A stretch of 64,000 nucleotides of DNA from Flavihumibacter profundi (GCF_020076305.1 NZ_JAIQXE010000002.1:1-64000), one strand, 5' to 3'; positions 1-8,345 are shown, numbered from the stretch's first letter. Numbers and translations are program-made. Notes: a model not told the origin generated them from the sequence alone.

Positions 1-87
1 CGACTTACCGGTTCGTAATTGCTCCAGCGCCTTTTTCTGAAGGCGTTCATAATCAGGGTGTTGTTTGTCTAGCATAAAAAACTGCAT
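1..87 (-). CDS. IS256-like transposase, N-terminal fragment (runs off left edge)
   Basis: The minus strand is open from an ATG at 87 (a second ATG lies at 75) to the window edge, giving 29 residues. The text 'ALEQLRTGKS' resembles the extreme N terminus of IS256-family transposases, which usually continue into a 'LFGKDGAFAPLLK' type segment that would lie outside the window. The call rests on very few residues, so a host gene is not excluded. If it is right, the left part of the window borders a mobile element, and its terminal inverted repeat should lie near 100-125, where a TTTGACACAG sequence occurs. Confidence 0.4.
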   Translation of the reverse strand, partial: MQFFMLDKQHPDYERLQKKALEQLRTGKS

Positions 88-152
88 TAAAGTTAACCTT
101 TGACACAGTTCATTTTACAGCCTCGGTGGTTCCTATGCGTTTCCTGCCTCGC

Positions 153-207
153 TTAATCCTGGAATCGCTATACATGCCCGAACCGTTAATCCTGAAACCG
201 CTATACA
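153..207. repeat. two direct repeats of 22 bases inside a TATAC/TTAGATGA-rich tract
   Basis: TTAATCCTGGAATCGCTATACA at 153-174 (given here only as a marker: begins TTAATCCTG, ends GCTATACA) recurs at 186-207 with two mismatches, period 33. Downstream to about 360 the sequence keeps repeating CTTATAC, TTAGATGA and CTTAGAT words. No gene was found in 88-402. The tract lies directly before the DUF6266-like gene and may be its leader; its role is unknown. Confidence 0.5.
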
Positions 208-402
208 CCCTCCTCAGCTTATACACCGGCTATAGGATGACTATTAGATGAAGCTTAGATGAGACTTAGATTAGACTGCTTCGGCTATGTAAACGTTATG
301 TCGGGCTTATGTACCAGCTAAGCAGATCTTAATACGCACCTTAAGCAAAGCTTATACAATTCGTACAAATAGATCCTTTAACCCTTTTAAAACCAATTTC
401 TT

Positions 403-830
403 ATGGCTCGCGTAGACAACAACATCACGACCCGCTTCTCTAGCGGGGCTATCGGAAATCAGCTCGTTCTCCGCAACCGCGGTAACGATTCCTTTCTCTC
501 CAACCGCCCCAAAAGAAGGAAGCGCAGGGTCAAAACACCCAAACAACTTGAAGTCCGCCAAAGGTTCCGGGAAGCGGCTAAATATGCCACCAGCGTTTCT
601 AATGACCCGCTGCTGCGGCTCGATTATGAAGCTAAAGTGCTGCCCGGACAAACCGCTTACAATGCCGCTTTTGCCGATGCTTTCATGCCGCCTGAATTGT
701 CTGCACTGAAAACAGCCTGGATTGGAACTACTCCATCAAAACCCAAAACGACTCCCTGCCCGGAACACTCATCCGTGTTACCGCAACGGATCGTCCCAGG
801 AACCAAACCATGCTGGAACAAACGCTCTGA
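403..830 (+). pseudogene. DUF6266-like protein, frameshifted
   Basis: The first about 105 codons read as a small basic protein with a start like 'MARVDNN..' followed by 'SSGAIGNQLV' and 'TPKQLEVRQRF', the pattern of DUF6266-family proteins of Bacteroidota. After about base 715 this frame turns into low-sense sequence, while another frame reads 'NYSIKTQNDSLPGTLIRVTATD' in part, which fits the expected Ig-like second half, and stops at 828-830. A one- or two-base indel near 710-720 explains this. The family's role is unknown. The next two genes are also degraded, so the whole left end looks like decaying sequence. Confidence 0.55.
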
Positions 831-853
831 GCCTCGTTTTTAAACCCAAACCT

Positions 854-1633
854 ATGAAACAACAGGATATCGATAAACTCAACCTCACGCCCGGGGCAGC
901 AGAACTGATACAGCGCTTTTTTTTGGATGTCGCGACCCTGGCAGATAAGGATGAACTCGACGAGTGGATGAATGAAAGCCAGGCCAATGAAACGATGTTC
1001 GACCTGATGATTGAGGCGAACAGGGGCGGAACCGGTGCGGCCTCCTTCCATTTGCTCATGAAGCTGGTAAAAAAATCACCTCCGAAACCAATGAGCCGTA
1101 AGAAGAAATTCATGCTCAGTTGCTTACTGGTGGTTGTAGTGGTGCTTTTGCTGGATCATTTTATGCCATCGCATCCGCTCAGCGAATTGGTATATGGTCC
1201 AAAGGGTCCGAATTTTGAGGAGCGCACTGTGGAAACGGGAGATGAGACCAAAACCGTTTGGCTGCCAGACAGCTCCCGCGTTGAATTGCTGCCGCATTCG
1301 AAGATCGGCTTCCCCAATGACTTTTTCTGGTCCCGGAAGAGAGTGGAGCTCACCGGCAGTGCCAAATTGATGTGCGTGCTTCAGGTGAATATCCATTCAA
1401 ATATTCCTCTTATGCTCAAGTCTGAAATGTTGTTACCCAATGGCAGTAAATGGGACAGTGTACCCATCTCCCGGATCCAGTATGTTGTTTGCGACAAGCG
1501 GTTGCGCAAACTGGTAAAGGTTGACCGGGAGTATCGGCTCAGTTTGTTATATCAGTTCCATCGGCAAATCCGACCTGACCATTGCCGGCAGGTCATTACC
1601 CGTATCACGCCGGGTGAGGTCCGTATTATATAA
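854..1633 (+). pseudogene. FecR-like anti-sigma factor, degenerate C terminus
   Basis: The ATG at 854 gives 259 residues. Residues 1-55 are an anti-sigma-type N-terminal helix bundle containing 'ELDEWMNES'. Residues about 83-102 form one transmembrane helix after a basic 'SRKKK' stretch. Residues about 125-160 match the FecR domain core ('TVWLPDSSRVELLP' then 'KRVELTGSA'). The expected continuation (a 'FFDVAKD' type strand and later strands) is lost, and the other two frames carry FecR-like words, so I infer a frameshift near 1365-1380. Intact members transmit a TonB-receptor signal to an ECF sigma factor; no sigma gene is present here. Confidence 0.5.
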
Positions 1634-1805
1634 AAGGTTTACGAAACTTTGTTGATGCGCACGCCGGGGATAGCCCACCTTTTCAAACTCAGAATCCGTG
1701 AAATCCGACTGAGCAGGGAGCAGGAAAAAGAGCCTGATGACTGGGCTGTAGTTCAGGCATACGAAAACCGGAAAGTCCTTTACCCTGGAACAACGGATTA
1801 AAGAA

Positions 1806-2048
1806 GTGGCGGCCTATGCCAATATTACCCCACATACAGAAGCATTGCTGCATAATTATTTTCAGCACATAGCGACCGGTGAAGAAAAGAATGAATTAGA
1901 CGAGTTGATAAACGAAAGCGCCGCCAATGAATGTTTATTTGACCTGCTGCTCAATTTCATTATCGAAAAAACCAAAATCGAATCTATTCCCATGCTCAGC
2001 AAGCTCATTTCCCGGGAGGATACCATGGCATTCCCGGGCTTAGTATAA
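1806..2048 (+). CDS. short paralogue of the anti-sigma N-terminal domain, probably a remnant
   Basis: This GTG-started frame of 80 residues repeats the pattern of the gene at 854: 'TEALLHNYFQHIATGEEKNELDELINES' in part against 'AAELIQRFFLDVATLADKDELDEWMNES' in part. It has no transmembrane or FecR domain. The frame stays open upstream to about 1773 and appears to join another frame across a likely frameshift near 1768-1773. I read it as the surviving N-terminal domain of a second FecR-like gene. Function of the fragment is unknown. Confidence 0.4.
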   Translation: MAAYANITPHTEALLHNYFQHIATGEEKNELDELINESAANECLFDLLLNFIIEKTKIESIPMLSKLISREDTMAFPGLV

Positions 2049-2242
2049 AAAAATTACGGATACGGGTATTTTCCCGGTATGACCATATTGGGGATTTGTT
2101 TATATTAAAGCCGTTTTTCGGTTAGCTGTGACCGATGTGGCGAAGCCGTGTGCAATTTAGCGCGGGCATTGACAATAAGATTTGTATAGCGACAATCTTA
2201 AACGTGAATGGAATCTGCGAGTGGTTTTAAGTAAATCGGATT

Positions 2243-2344
2243 GTCCTAACTGCAATTAATATTGCATACTTTAAAAGGGATGATAATCAAGAATGATTTT
2301 ATCGAAGAGGATCATATAATTTCGCAAATATTATTGTTCTAGGC
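2243..2344 (+). repeat. attC-like site A (weak)
   Basis: The left end GTCCTAAC (2243-2250) and right end GTTCTAGGC (2336-2344) can pair through CCTAAC, and the inner arms AATTAATATTGC and GCAAATATTATT are partly complementary. Bases 2163-2213 and 2299-2329 are also shared with the inside of site H at 10755. Nothing gene-like was found between 2049 and 2242. This is the leftmost recognisable site, so the array may start here. Confidence 0.4.
2299..2329 (+). promoter_or_regulatory. conserved promoter-like block before the DUF4265 cassette
   Basis: Thirty-one bases match 10888-10918 at 26 positions, with all differences consistent with point changes. Both copies end in a -7-like box (TAATTTCG at 2317 here, TATTTTCG at 10906 there) and lie just before the right core of an attC-like site, 35-40 bases before the next start codon. 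That placement suggests a cassette-borne promoter reading into the next gene. No good -33 TTTG is present, so this is inference. Confidence 0.4.
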
Positions 2345-2364
2345 AACTTGGTGACACACTAATA

Positions 2365-2832
2365 ATGACACAGACAAAGGACAATTCCATAAAAATTCTC
2401 TTCCGTTTTTTCAGCAATGTCTTGGACGAGTGGACAGTAGAAACCATGTTGGCAGACACAGTGGACGCGGAAAAGGGATTTTATAAACTTGACAGCATCC
2501 CTTTTTATGCACCTGTTGCCTCGGATGACATTGTGTTTGCCGAATACGATGACACAGAGGAAATCCTAAAATACCGAAATACCGTTGAATCTTCAGGTAA
2601 TTCAACTGTACAGGTTGTACTCATAGACACAACTAAGGAGATAAATACAATTCGAGACAAGTTCAAAGATATGGGGTGCATTTCAGAGAAGCTTAACGAC
2701 CGATACTTTGCAATGGAAATTCCTGTTGACAAGGATTATATACCGATTAAGTTTAAGTTGATTGAACTTGAAGATGCTGGAATTATTAGTTATGCTGAAC
2801 CATGGCTTTCACAAAACCATTGTTACGACTGA
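2365..2832 (+). CDS. DUF4265 domain-containing protein
   Basis: A complete 155-residue soluble protein with the DUF4265 pattern: 'VLDEWTVETMLADTVDAEKG' near residues 19-38, 'LDSIPFYAPVASDDIVFAEYD' in part around 42-62, and a conserved 'TVESSGNSTVQVV' strand. There is no signal peptide or membrane segment. The family has no firmly known function; members are scattered and often lie in mobile contexts. The gene starts 20 bases after the right core of site A and stops 9 bases before site B, as expected for a cassette gene. Confidence 0.75.
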   Translation: MTQTKDNSIKILFRFFSNVLDEWTVETMLADTVDAEKGFYKLDSIPFYAPVASDDIVFAEYDDTEEILKYRNTVESSGNSTVQVVLIDTTKEINTIRDKFKDMGCISEKLNDRYFAMEIPVDKDYIPIKFKLIELEDAGIISYAEPWLSQNHCYD

Positions 2833-2841
2833 CAAGATGCT

Positions 2842-3043
2842 GCCTACAACAATCGGTTTGCTGCTATGCTAGCTGACATTACAAAGCATTAACTTTTGTT
2901 CGCTCATCACCAGTAATTCAAGCGTGTCTGAACGCTATTGAGCAGTAGAATTTATTTTTTACTTTGGTTTTTCAATCGGCTTCAGTTGCCAGGCTGACAG
3001 TTGTAAAATTCCAGCACAGCAGAAAGCCGTCAACGTTAGAGGC
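2842..3043 (+). repeat. attC-like site B
   Basis: Left end GCCTACAAC (2842-2850), right end GTTAGAGGC (3035-3043), 202 bases. The ends are complementary except at two positions. The left half shares GGTTTGCTG, TATGCT and CTTTTGTTCGCT with the half-site at 10346. The arms next to the cores pair poorly, so this is a weaker hairpin than sites D, F and I. Confidence 0.5.
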
Positions 3044-3079
3044 AACCATTTTACGAACAAACGTAACTCAACAATAAAA

Positions 3080-3970
3080 ATGACAGAAGAACAAGAGTTC
3101 AATCCAAGCCAAATAAAATGGATTAAAAGTGTAACCAGGGACAAGGGAAAGGCTTGGGCTTATTTGGATGTGAATGTAGGAGACACTTTCCCTTTAAACT
3201 TCTCAAAAAATCCCAAATGGTATCCGACCAATTATTTAATAGCCAAACCTAGAGAAATTATCGCCCTATTCCAGACGCTGGAAACGACGGATACTCTTCC
3301 AGGAGGTTGGTATGTTACTCATCTAGTAACACCAGTTGACGAAATCATTAGCAAAGAAGACAATGGAAGTCATCCATATGTGAGACTGGTATCAGTTATC
3401 GCTATTGATCCCAATCCGAAACTAATTGATTCAATCGTTTGGAGTTTCTATAAATGCAATCGAGGGCAAATTTGTAATATTAAAACCATTGAACAGAGAA
3501 CCAATCTGAATCAATCAATTGAACAAAAACAAAAATTCATTTGGGGATTATTCAAGAATATCGACAAAGGCTTATTTAAGAACATTCCAAATCTGACTAT
3601 TGAACCAGAAGATATTGACGACTATGTAGCTACAGAAGGAAAGGAAAGAACAATATTGAAATTACATAAATTTAGAGAAAGAGATATTACTGTTATTAAA
3701 AAAGCAAAAGCGAATGCAAAAAGAGAAAAACGACTTTTTTGTGAAGTGTGTCTTTTCAACTTCGAAAATCAATATCCAATATTAGGTGTTGACTTTATCG
3801 AATGCCATCACAAACAGCCAATTTCACAAGGAGGAATAAGAGAAACCAGAGTTGAGGATTTGGCTATTGTTTGTGCAAATTGCCACAGAATGCTGCATCG
3901 AAAAAATATTGATGGAAACTATCTTACTGTAGACGAACTTGGACGAATAATACATAAGAAAATGAATTGA
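3080..3970 (+). CDS. HNH endonuclease with an N-terminal accessory domain
   Basis: This 296-residue protein ends in a clear HNH nuclease: zinc cysteines C221-x2-C224, the His pair H243-H244 in 'IECHHKQPIS', and C265-x2-C268-H269 in 'CANCHRMLHR'. Residues 1-120 form a separate domain with 'NPKWYPTNYLIAKPREI' and 'LPGGWYVTHLV', which resembles small sensor or modified-base-reader domains attached to McrA-like restriction enzymes; that likeness is weak. The protein probably cuts DNA and may act alone as a restriction factor. It is a cassette gene lying between sites B and C, next to the GHKL-nuclease cassette. Confidence 0.8.
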   Translation: MTEEQEFNPSQIKWIKSVTRDKGKAWAYLDVNVGDTFPLNFSKNPKWYPTNYLIAKPREIIALFQTLETTDTLPGGWYVTHLVTPVDEIISKEDNGSHPYVRLVSVIAIDPNPKLIDSIVWSFYKCNRGQICNIKTIEQRTNLNQSIEQKQKFIWGLFKNIDKGLFKNIPNLTIEPEDIDDYVATEGKERTILKLHKFRERDITVIKKAKANAKREKRLFCEVCLFNFENQYPILGVDFIECHHKQPISQGGIRETRVEDLAIVCANCHRMLHRKNIDGNYLTVDELGRIIHKKMN

Positions 3971-3976
3971 CCTTAT

Positions 3977-4115
3977 GGCAGCCAAAAACAAAGTATTGCC
4001 AATAGCGAGGTTTTACTAATTCTATTGAAAGGACGGAAGTATATAAGCATTTGTAATTTTATTAAACGGTAATGCTGATATGACCCGTCTTCAGCAATAC
4101 CCGGTCGTTCGCCGC
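3977..4115 (+). repeat. attC-like site C
   Basis: Runs from GGCAGCCAAAAAC (3977) to GTTCGCCGC (4107-4115), 139 bases. The left arm AAGTATTGCCAATAGCG pairs with the right arm CAGCAATACCCGG through GTATTGC/GCAATAC. Core heptamers are divergent. The site contains the upstream in-frame ATG at 4080, which shows that the following gene starts at 4137. Confidence 0.55.
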
Positions 4116-4136
4116 AATATACTCACACATACTACC

Positions 4137-6179
4137 ATGACAACAGTAAATAAAAAGATTACTACAAATTCTAGAGTAATAAAAGACTTGCTTACAAAGT
4201 ATAGCGATACTTTTGCTGCACTTAAAGAACTCATAAACAATTCACTTCAAGCTAATTCAAAGAATATAGAAGTGGATATTCAATATACTTCTGATGTGTT
4301 GACTAAATCAGGCATTAATAGAATCATTATTTTAGATGATGGACATGGAGTTTCTTATTCAGACTTTGACAATAAAATACTTGAAATAGGAACCACAGCA
4401 AAATTGAGCGGACAAGGAATTGGACGGTTTAGTTCCTTTCAAATTGGTGAGTTAATGCACATTGAGACAGTTGCTTTTGATGAAGTCACAAAAAAGTACT
4501 CTAAAACTTCCTTTAGCATTGACACTACAGACTTTCGTGACGCACAATTAGAACAAACAGAATTTAAAGTTGACTATGAATATTCTGAAAAGCCAATAAA
4601 TCCCTATTATAAGGTTACAATTGAAAACTTGCATCATAACATCAATTATAAACCTGCAAGAAAAAATCTAATTACTCAAGACTTTTTGCCCCAAAATATA
4701 TCACAATCCATCTTTGAAAATTATCCTTACGAAGTATTCCATGACAAAGTTAAATTTCATGTTAATGGAAGTGTAATAAAAAGGGATGACTTTTTAATTG
4801 GTTTACCGATTAAAAAAACTATTCAACATATCGATAAAAAAGGAAATGAACATGAAATTAGATTCTACTTCTACAACATAAAATCCTCATTAAATAAAGT
4901 AAAGGTCTTTTTTCAAATCGATAATGCAGGAATAAAAAGCGTAGCACATGAGTATACATATTCGTCTGATTGGTACACTCTTGATTTGGGGACATGGTTT
5001 ATTTACGTTGAATCCGACTTTTTTAATAGCGACTTGTTCAGAAATCTTGATATCGAATCTTTAGGAGAAGAGGAAGTTAAAGGAGTTAAAGAAAATTTAA
5101 AGGACACAATAAATGAATTTTTTAAGTCACGGAATAAGAAATTTGAAAAATTCTTATTTGAACTCGAGAAAGACAAATACTATCCTTACAAAGACGATTT
5201 GCCAGCTTCTAAAGCTCAAGAAATAATTTTTAAAAAAGCTGCATATCTTATTGAGGAGCAACATGGTTTAATAAAAAAGAATAACTCAATCAGAACCTTT
5301 TTATATCCGCTTTTAGATAGGTCTATATCAAATGGCGACATAGAATATATTTTCAGAAAGATTCTTAAAATGTCAGATGAAAATGTTCTTAAATTTAGAA
5401 CACTTTTGGACAAAACCGACTTAGAAGATGTAGTTCATTTCGCAAATTTGGTTGCCGACAAATTGGAATTTCTTCAATTCCTTCATGAGTTGACTTATGG
5501 CGACATTTCAGCTTATTTGAAGGAACGTAGCCAATTACATAAAATTATAGAAAATGAATTATGGGTTTTTGGAGAAAACTACAATGGCACTCCCAATCTA
5601 TGGTCAGATAAGAAAATTGGCAATATTTTAAAGGAATTAAGAGATAGATATTTCAATTATGAACCTACCATAGAGGATGGAAACCTTATAACTAATGAAG
5701 GCACGCCAGATGACATTACGGACTTGTTCTTTTTAAATGAAAAGGTTAACGATTCTGATGAGCGAGAAATTATGGTTGTTGAATTGAAAGCACCAAAATG
5801 TGCTATAAGCGAAAAAGAACTAAATCAAATTGACAGATATGCTTTCACTATTGAAGAAAATTCAGCACTACCCTCAAACAAAGTAAAGTACAAGCTTTTA
5901 TTAATTTCATCTAGGTTGACAAAATTTGCTAAGTCGAAGGTGAAATCAAGAAGGGAAAGCTTCCCTGACTTCCCATTTTTATATGACAGAAAAAGTGAAA
6001 AAAACATTGAAGTTTATGTAATGGAATGGGCTGAACTCATTGAACAGAATAAGAGAAAGTTGGGCTATTTATCAAATCAATTAAAGATAAAAGACAAATC
6101 AGTGAATGAAAAGTTTGAGATAGAGTATTCGGAATTAATAACAGAGAAAATTTCGGCACAACTTAGACTAGTTAAATAA
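4137..6179 (+). CDS. GHKL ATPase fused to a PD-(D/E)XK (RecB-like) nuclease domain
   Basis: With the start at 4137 the protein has 680 residues. The N terminus is a GHKL (Hsp90/MutL/MORC-type) ATPase: 'LKELINNSLQAN' with E31 and N35, 'DDGHGVS' with D68-G69-x-G71, and 'GQGIGRFSSFQIG' from G92. The middle (about 150-500) is lysine- and helix-rich. The C terminus has a nuclease signature: D525/D526/D529 in 'PDDITDLFF', E549-x-K551 in 'VVELKAP', then Q-x3-Y in 'NQIDRYA', as in RecB-type nucleases. MutL/MORC-like ATPases fused or linked to nucleases are known from restriction-type loci (Iyer and Aravind's work on MORC origins). I infer an antiviral role. The ATG at 4080 is rejected because it lies in the attC-like site. 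Confidence 0.8.
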   Translation: MTTVNKKITTNSRVIKDLLTKYSDTFAALKELINNSLQANSKNIEVDIQYTSDVLTKSGINRIIILDDGHGVSYSDFDNKILEIGTTAKLSGQGIGRFSSFQIGELMHIETVAFDEVTKKYSKTSFSIDTTDFRDAQLEQTEFKVDYEYSEKPINPYYKVTIENLHHNINYKPARKNLITQDFLPQNISQSIFENYPYEVFHDKVKFHVNGSVIKRDDFLIGLPIKKTIQHIDKKGNEHEIRFYFYNIKSSLNKVKVFFQIDNAGIKSVAHEYTYSSDWYTLDLGTWFIYVESDFFNSDLFRNLDIESLGEEEVKGVKENLKDTINEFFKSRNKKFEKFLFELEKDKYYPYKDDLPASKAQEIIFKKAAYLIEEQHGLIKKNNSIRTFLYPLLDRSISNGDIEYIFRKILKMSDENVLKFRTLLDKTDLEDVVHFANLVADKLEFLQFLHELTYGDISAYLKERSQLHKIIENELWVFGENYNGTPNLWSDKKIGNILKELRDRYFNYEPTIEDGNLITNEGTPDDITDLFFLNEKVNDSDEREIMVVELKAPKCAISEKELNQIDRYAFTIEENSALPSNKVKYKLLLISSRLTKFAKSKVKSRRESFPDFPFLYDRKSEKNIEVYVMEWAELIEQNKRKLGYLSNQLKIKDKSVNEKFEIEYSELITEKISAQLRLVK

Positions 6180-6594
6180 TATGGCGCCTAACGTTGGGTT
6201 CCTATGTATTAAGCCCTTTAGAGGTACTAATAAATATCAACAATTTTCTTTTGAAAACAAAGGACATCCGTAAGAGAGATTCAAACCACACTTGGCCTTC
6301 AGAAGCGTGTTTATTTCCTTGCTATAGATATAAACTATTTCTAAATTAATTTAATCAGTCATTATCAATTACCAGCATCCGATAAGTAGAAACTGAAGTT
6401 CTCAGCACTACAAGTCCTTGTGATTAAATGTTTAATGATTTGCTGGATTGTTATCTGCAATAAACAGCCGGCTACAGTCTTGCCAAAGTCAATGACTCGC
6501 TGTATGAATATTTCATGTTGACAACCGATGTTTTGTAGTCCGGCTGAGTAATTTAGTAGTTAGGTAATGATTAATGGTTGATTGATTACTTAAT
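6180..6594. other. gene-less stretch with isolated attC-type cores
   Basis: No credible gene lies here. It starts with GCCTAAC (6186-6192) followed at once by GTTGGGT (6193-6199), i.e. a left-type core joined directly to a right-type core. Another right-type core, GTTAGGT, lies at 6559-6565. The rest has no matching arms. It may hold the downstream flank of the IS110 relic that follows on the other strand, or a decayed cassette. Confidence 0.4.
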
Positions 6595-6952
6595 TTATTT
6601 TGCAATAGAAGTTTGATAAGGTTGTTCCATTAGCCATATAAACCATATTCTGCTAAGCAGTTTACGGGTAACTTTTACGATGGCTTTTTTCCTATTGATG
6701 CCTCTTTTGATTTGTTCAATATAATATAATGCCAGGGCAGGATCATTTCTTTTAGCCGCCCAGGCGCATTCGATCAGATGACTGCGAAGTTGTCGGTGTT
6801 TTCTAACGGTCAAATTAGAGCGCAATTGTTTTTCTCCGAAACTGTGTTCCATGGGCATCAGTCCAATAAAACTATTGAGGTGATAAAAATTGGGAAACCT
6901 TCGCATGTCACCGATTTCACTAATGAGCGATGCCGCGGTGAGAGGCCCGAAC
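6595..6952 (-). pseudogene. IS110-family transposase, C-terminal fragment cut at an attC-like site
   Basis: On the minus strand the C-terminal transposase domain is intact from 'GPLTAASLISEIGD' through 'HLNSFIGLMPMEHS', 'LRSHLIECAWAA' and 'KVTRKLLSRIWF' to the stop at 6595. In complete IS110 enzymes 'GPLTA' is preceded by 'IPGI/VG' and about 200 more residues. Here the match ends exactly where the left core of site D begins (6953); the residues read beyond it are attC sequence. The N-terminal DEDD catalytic domain is missing, so the gene is dead. IS1111-attC elements of this family are known to target attC sites, which fits the location. Confidence 0.8.
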
Positions 6953-7151
6953 GCCCAACAAGGGTATTGCTGCAAGTGGGGCTTGAAGTATTAGCAATCT
7001 GCTTCAGGACGCTATCAGCAGCAGTTTCGGCTAGACGAATAAAGCAAAGCACAGCAAAGGTTCTTATCTTCAAATTCTAAACAAAACCGGGCAGCAGTTC
7101 CGGGCAGACATTATAACATATCCCACCTGCACCAATACCTTTTCGTTAGGC
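6953..7151 (+). repeat. attC-like site D
   Basis: Left core GCCCAAC (6953-6959), right core GTTAGGC (7145-7151), 199 bases. Next to the left core is AGGGTATTGCTGCAAGTGGG; the reverse complement of the right arm reads AAAAGGTATTGGTGCAGGTGGG in part, so the arms pair almost throughout. Internal words GACGAATAAAGC, GCAGTTCCGGGC and TATCCCACCT recur in site J. Confidence 0.75.
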
Positions 7152-7173
7152 ACAATTATACCGACACTCCACT

Positions 7174-8136
7174 ATGGATAAAAACCTTTTAAAAAGAATA
7201 CTTATAATATTAGGAATACCGATACTTTATGCCGTTTTTCTCAGGTTGCTTTTTGGCGTTGACACTTGGCGAGACCTGTATTCAGTTATGTCAGTTTCCT
7301 TTTTGTTTTGCTTGCCAACTATCGTAGGTGCGCTGACAGTATACTTTTCAAGTGTTGACAAGGTGCAGAAATTTGCGTACCGATTTTTTGTTCCGTGGCT
7401 CCCTATTCTAATCTTTCTCGTTTTGACACTTGCCTTAGCTTGGGAAGGTTGGGCATGTTGGACAATGGCTCTTCCTCTATTTCTCCTTGCTGCATCAATC
7501 GGTGGACTAATCGGCGGTTACCTCAAACTTCGCAAGAAAGACAATATAGTTTATGTATCTGTATTGACACTTTTTCCACTTTTAATTGCGCCTGTTGAAC
7601 GAATGGTCGGTGCTATTCCTGGAACATATGAAGCATACACTTACATAGACATAAAATCTACGGCTGACAAGATTTGGGATAACGTGACACAGGTAAAAGA
7701 AATTCCAGTGCAACAGGATAAAGGTTGGCTTACGAGGAGCTTAGGCTTTCCGAGACCAGTCAAAGCGGAATTAAATTTCTTGGGCGTTGGTGCTTACAGA
7801 AAAGCAATCTTTACCAATGGACTTATTTTTCATGAGACTGTGACAGAGTACATAGATAAAAAGAAAATGGTTTTTACCATCAAAGCCTATCCGCATGAAA
7901 TACCATCTACAACCATGGACGAACATGTTGTAATTGGTGGAAATTATTTTGACGTTCTAAATGGAACGTATGAACTTGAGAAGCTTAGCTACAAGAAGTA
8001 TAGGCTTCATTTGTATAGTCATTTCAAATTGACAACGACTTTTAACTTCTACGCAAGTTGGTGGGCAAAGTGGATTATGAAGGACATACAGAATAACATA
8101 TTGCACGTTGAAAAGCAACGGGCTGAAACCGAATAA
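7174..8136 (+). CDS. membrane protein with C-terminal SRPBCC-like domain
   Basis: A 320-residue protein. Four hydrophobic helices lie in the N-terminal third (about 8-26, 38-58, 73-90, 95-115, ending in 'IGGLIGGYLKL'). The C-terminal 170 residues start with 'YEAYTYIDIKSTADKIWDNVT', a START/SRPBCC opening in which a strand is followed by 'a.ki.W..v', and continue with strands typical of a ligand-binding helix-grip fold. Such proteins may bind a lipid or other hydrophobic ligand at the membrane; the ligand is unknown. It begins 23 bases after site D and ends 5 bases before site E, so it is a cassette gene. Confidence 0.65.
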   Translation: MDKNLLKRILIILGIPILYAVFLRLLFGVDTWRDLYSVMSVSFLFCLPTIVGALTVYFSSVDKVQKFAYRFFVPWLPILIFLVLTLALAWEGWACWTMALPLFLLAASIGGLIGGYLKLRKKDNIVYVSVLTLFPLLIAPVERMVGAIPGTYEAYTYIDIKSTADKIWDNVTQVKEIPVQQDKGWLTRSLGFPRPVKAELNFLGVGAYRKAIFTNGLIFHETVTEYIDKKKMVFTIKAYPHEIPSTTMDEHVVIGGNYFDVLNGTYELEKLSYKKYRLHLYSHFKLTTTFNFYASWWAKWIMKDIQNNILHVEKQRAETE

Positions 8137-8140
8137 CTGT

Positions 8141-8336
8141 TCCTAACAATGCATTGGCTATATGGAGGGCGACGACTATATTCTAAGCTTTTTGTTCGCT
8201 ATTCAGGTTCAGTATTTGCAGAGTAATAAAACCGGACAGCAGAATAAACAATGACCTTTTGAATCTTTAACCAGCAGCAGCACCAGGCAAACGGAACACA
8301 GAATACCGCCACATCGCCAATGCTTAAACGTTAGCA
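8141..8336 (+). repeat. attC-like site E
   Basis: Left core TCCTAAC (8141-8147), right core GTTAGCA (8330-8336), 196 bases. Left arm AATGCATTGGC pairs with right arm GCCAATGCTT. It shares TTTTTGTTCGCTAT and an ACCGGACAGCAG word with other sites. The next ATG lies 10 bases after the right core. Confidence 0.7.
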
Positions 8337-8345
8337 CACATTTTA

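Noticed and set aside
722-853. Upstream extension of the FecR-like frame to 722
   Set aside because: It overlaps the end of the DUF6266-like gene in another frame and has no family match; the ATG at 854 starts at the conserved helix.
4080-4136. In-frame ATG 57 bases upstream of the GHKL-nuclease start
   Set aside because: It lies inside attC-like site C, encodes a sequence without family match, and the ATG at 4137 starts directly before the conserved GHKL helix.
6778-7080. Plus-strand frame across the IS110 relic and site D
   Set aside because: It is antisense to the transposase and runs into attC-like sequence; no coding signal of its own.
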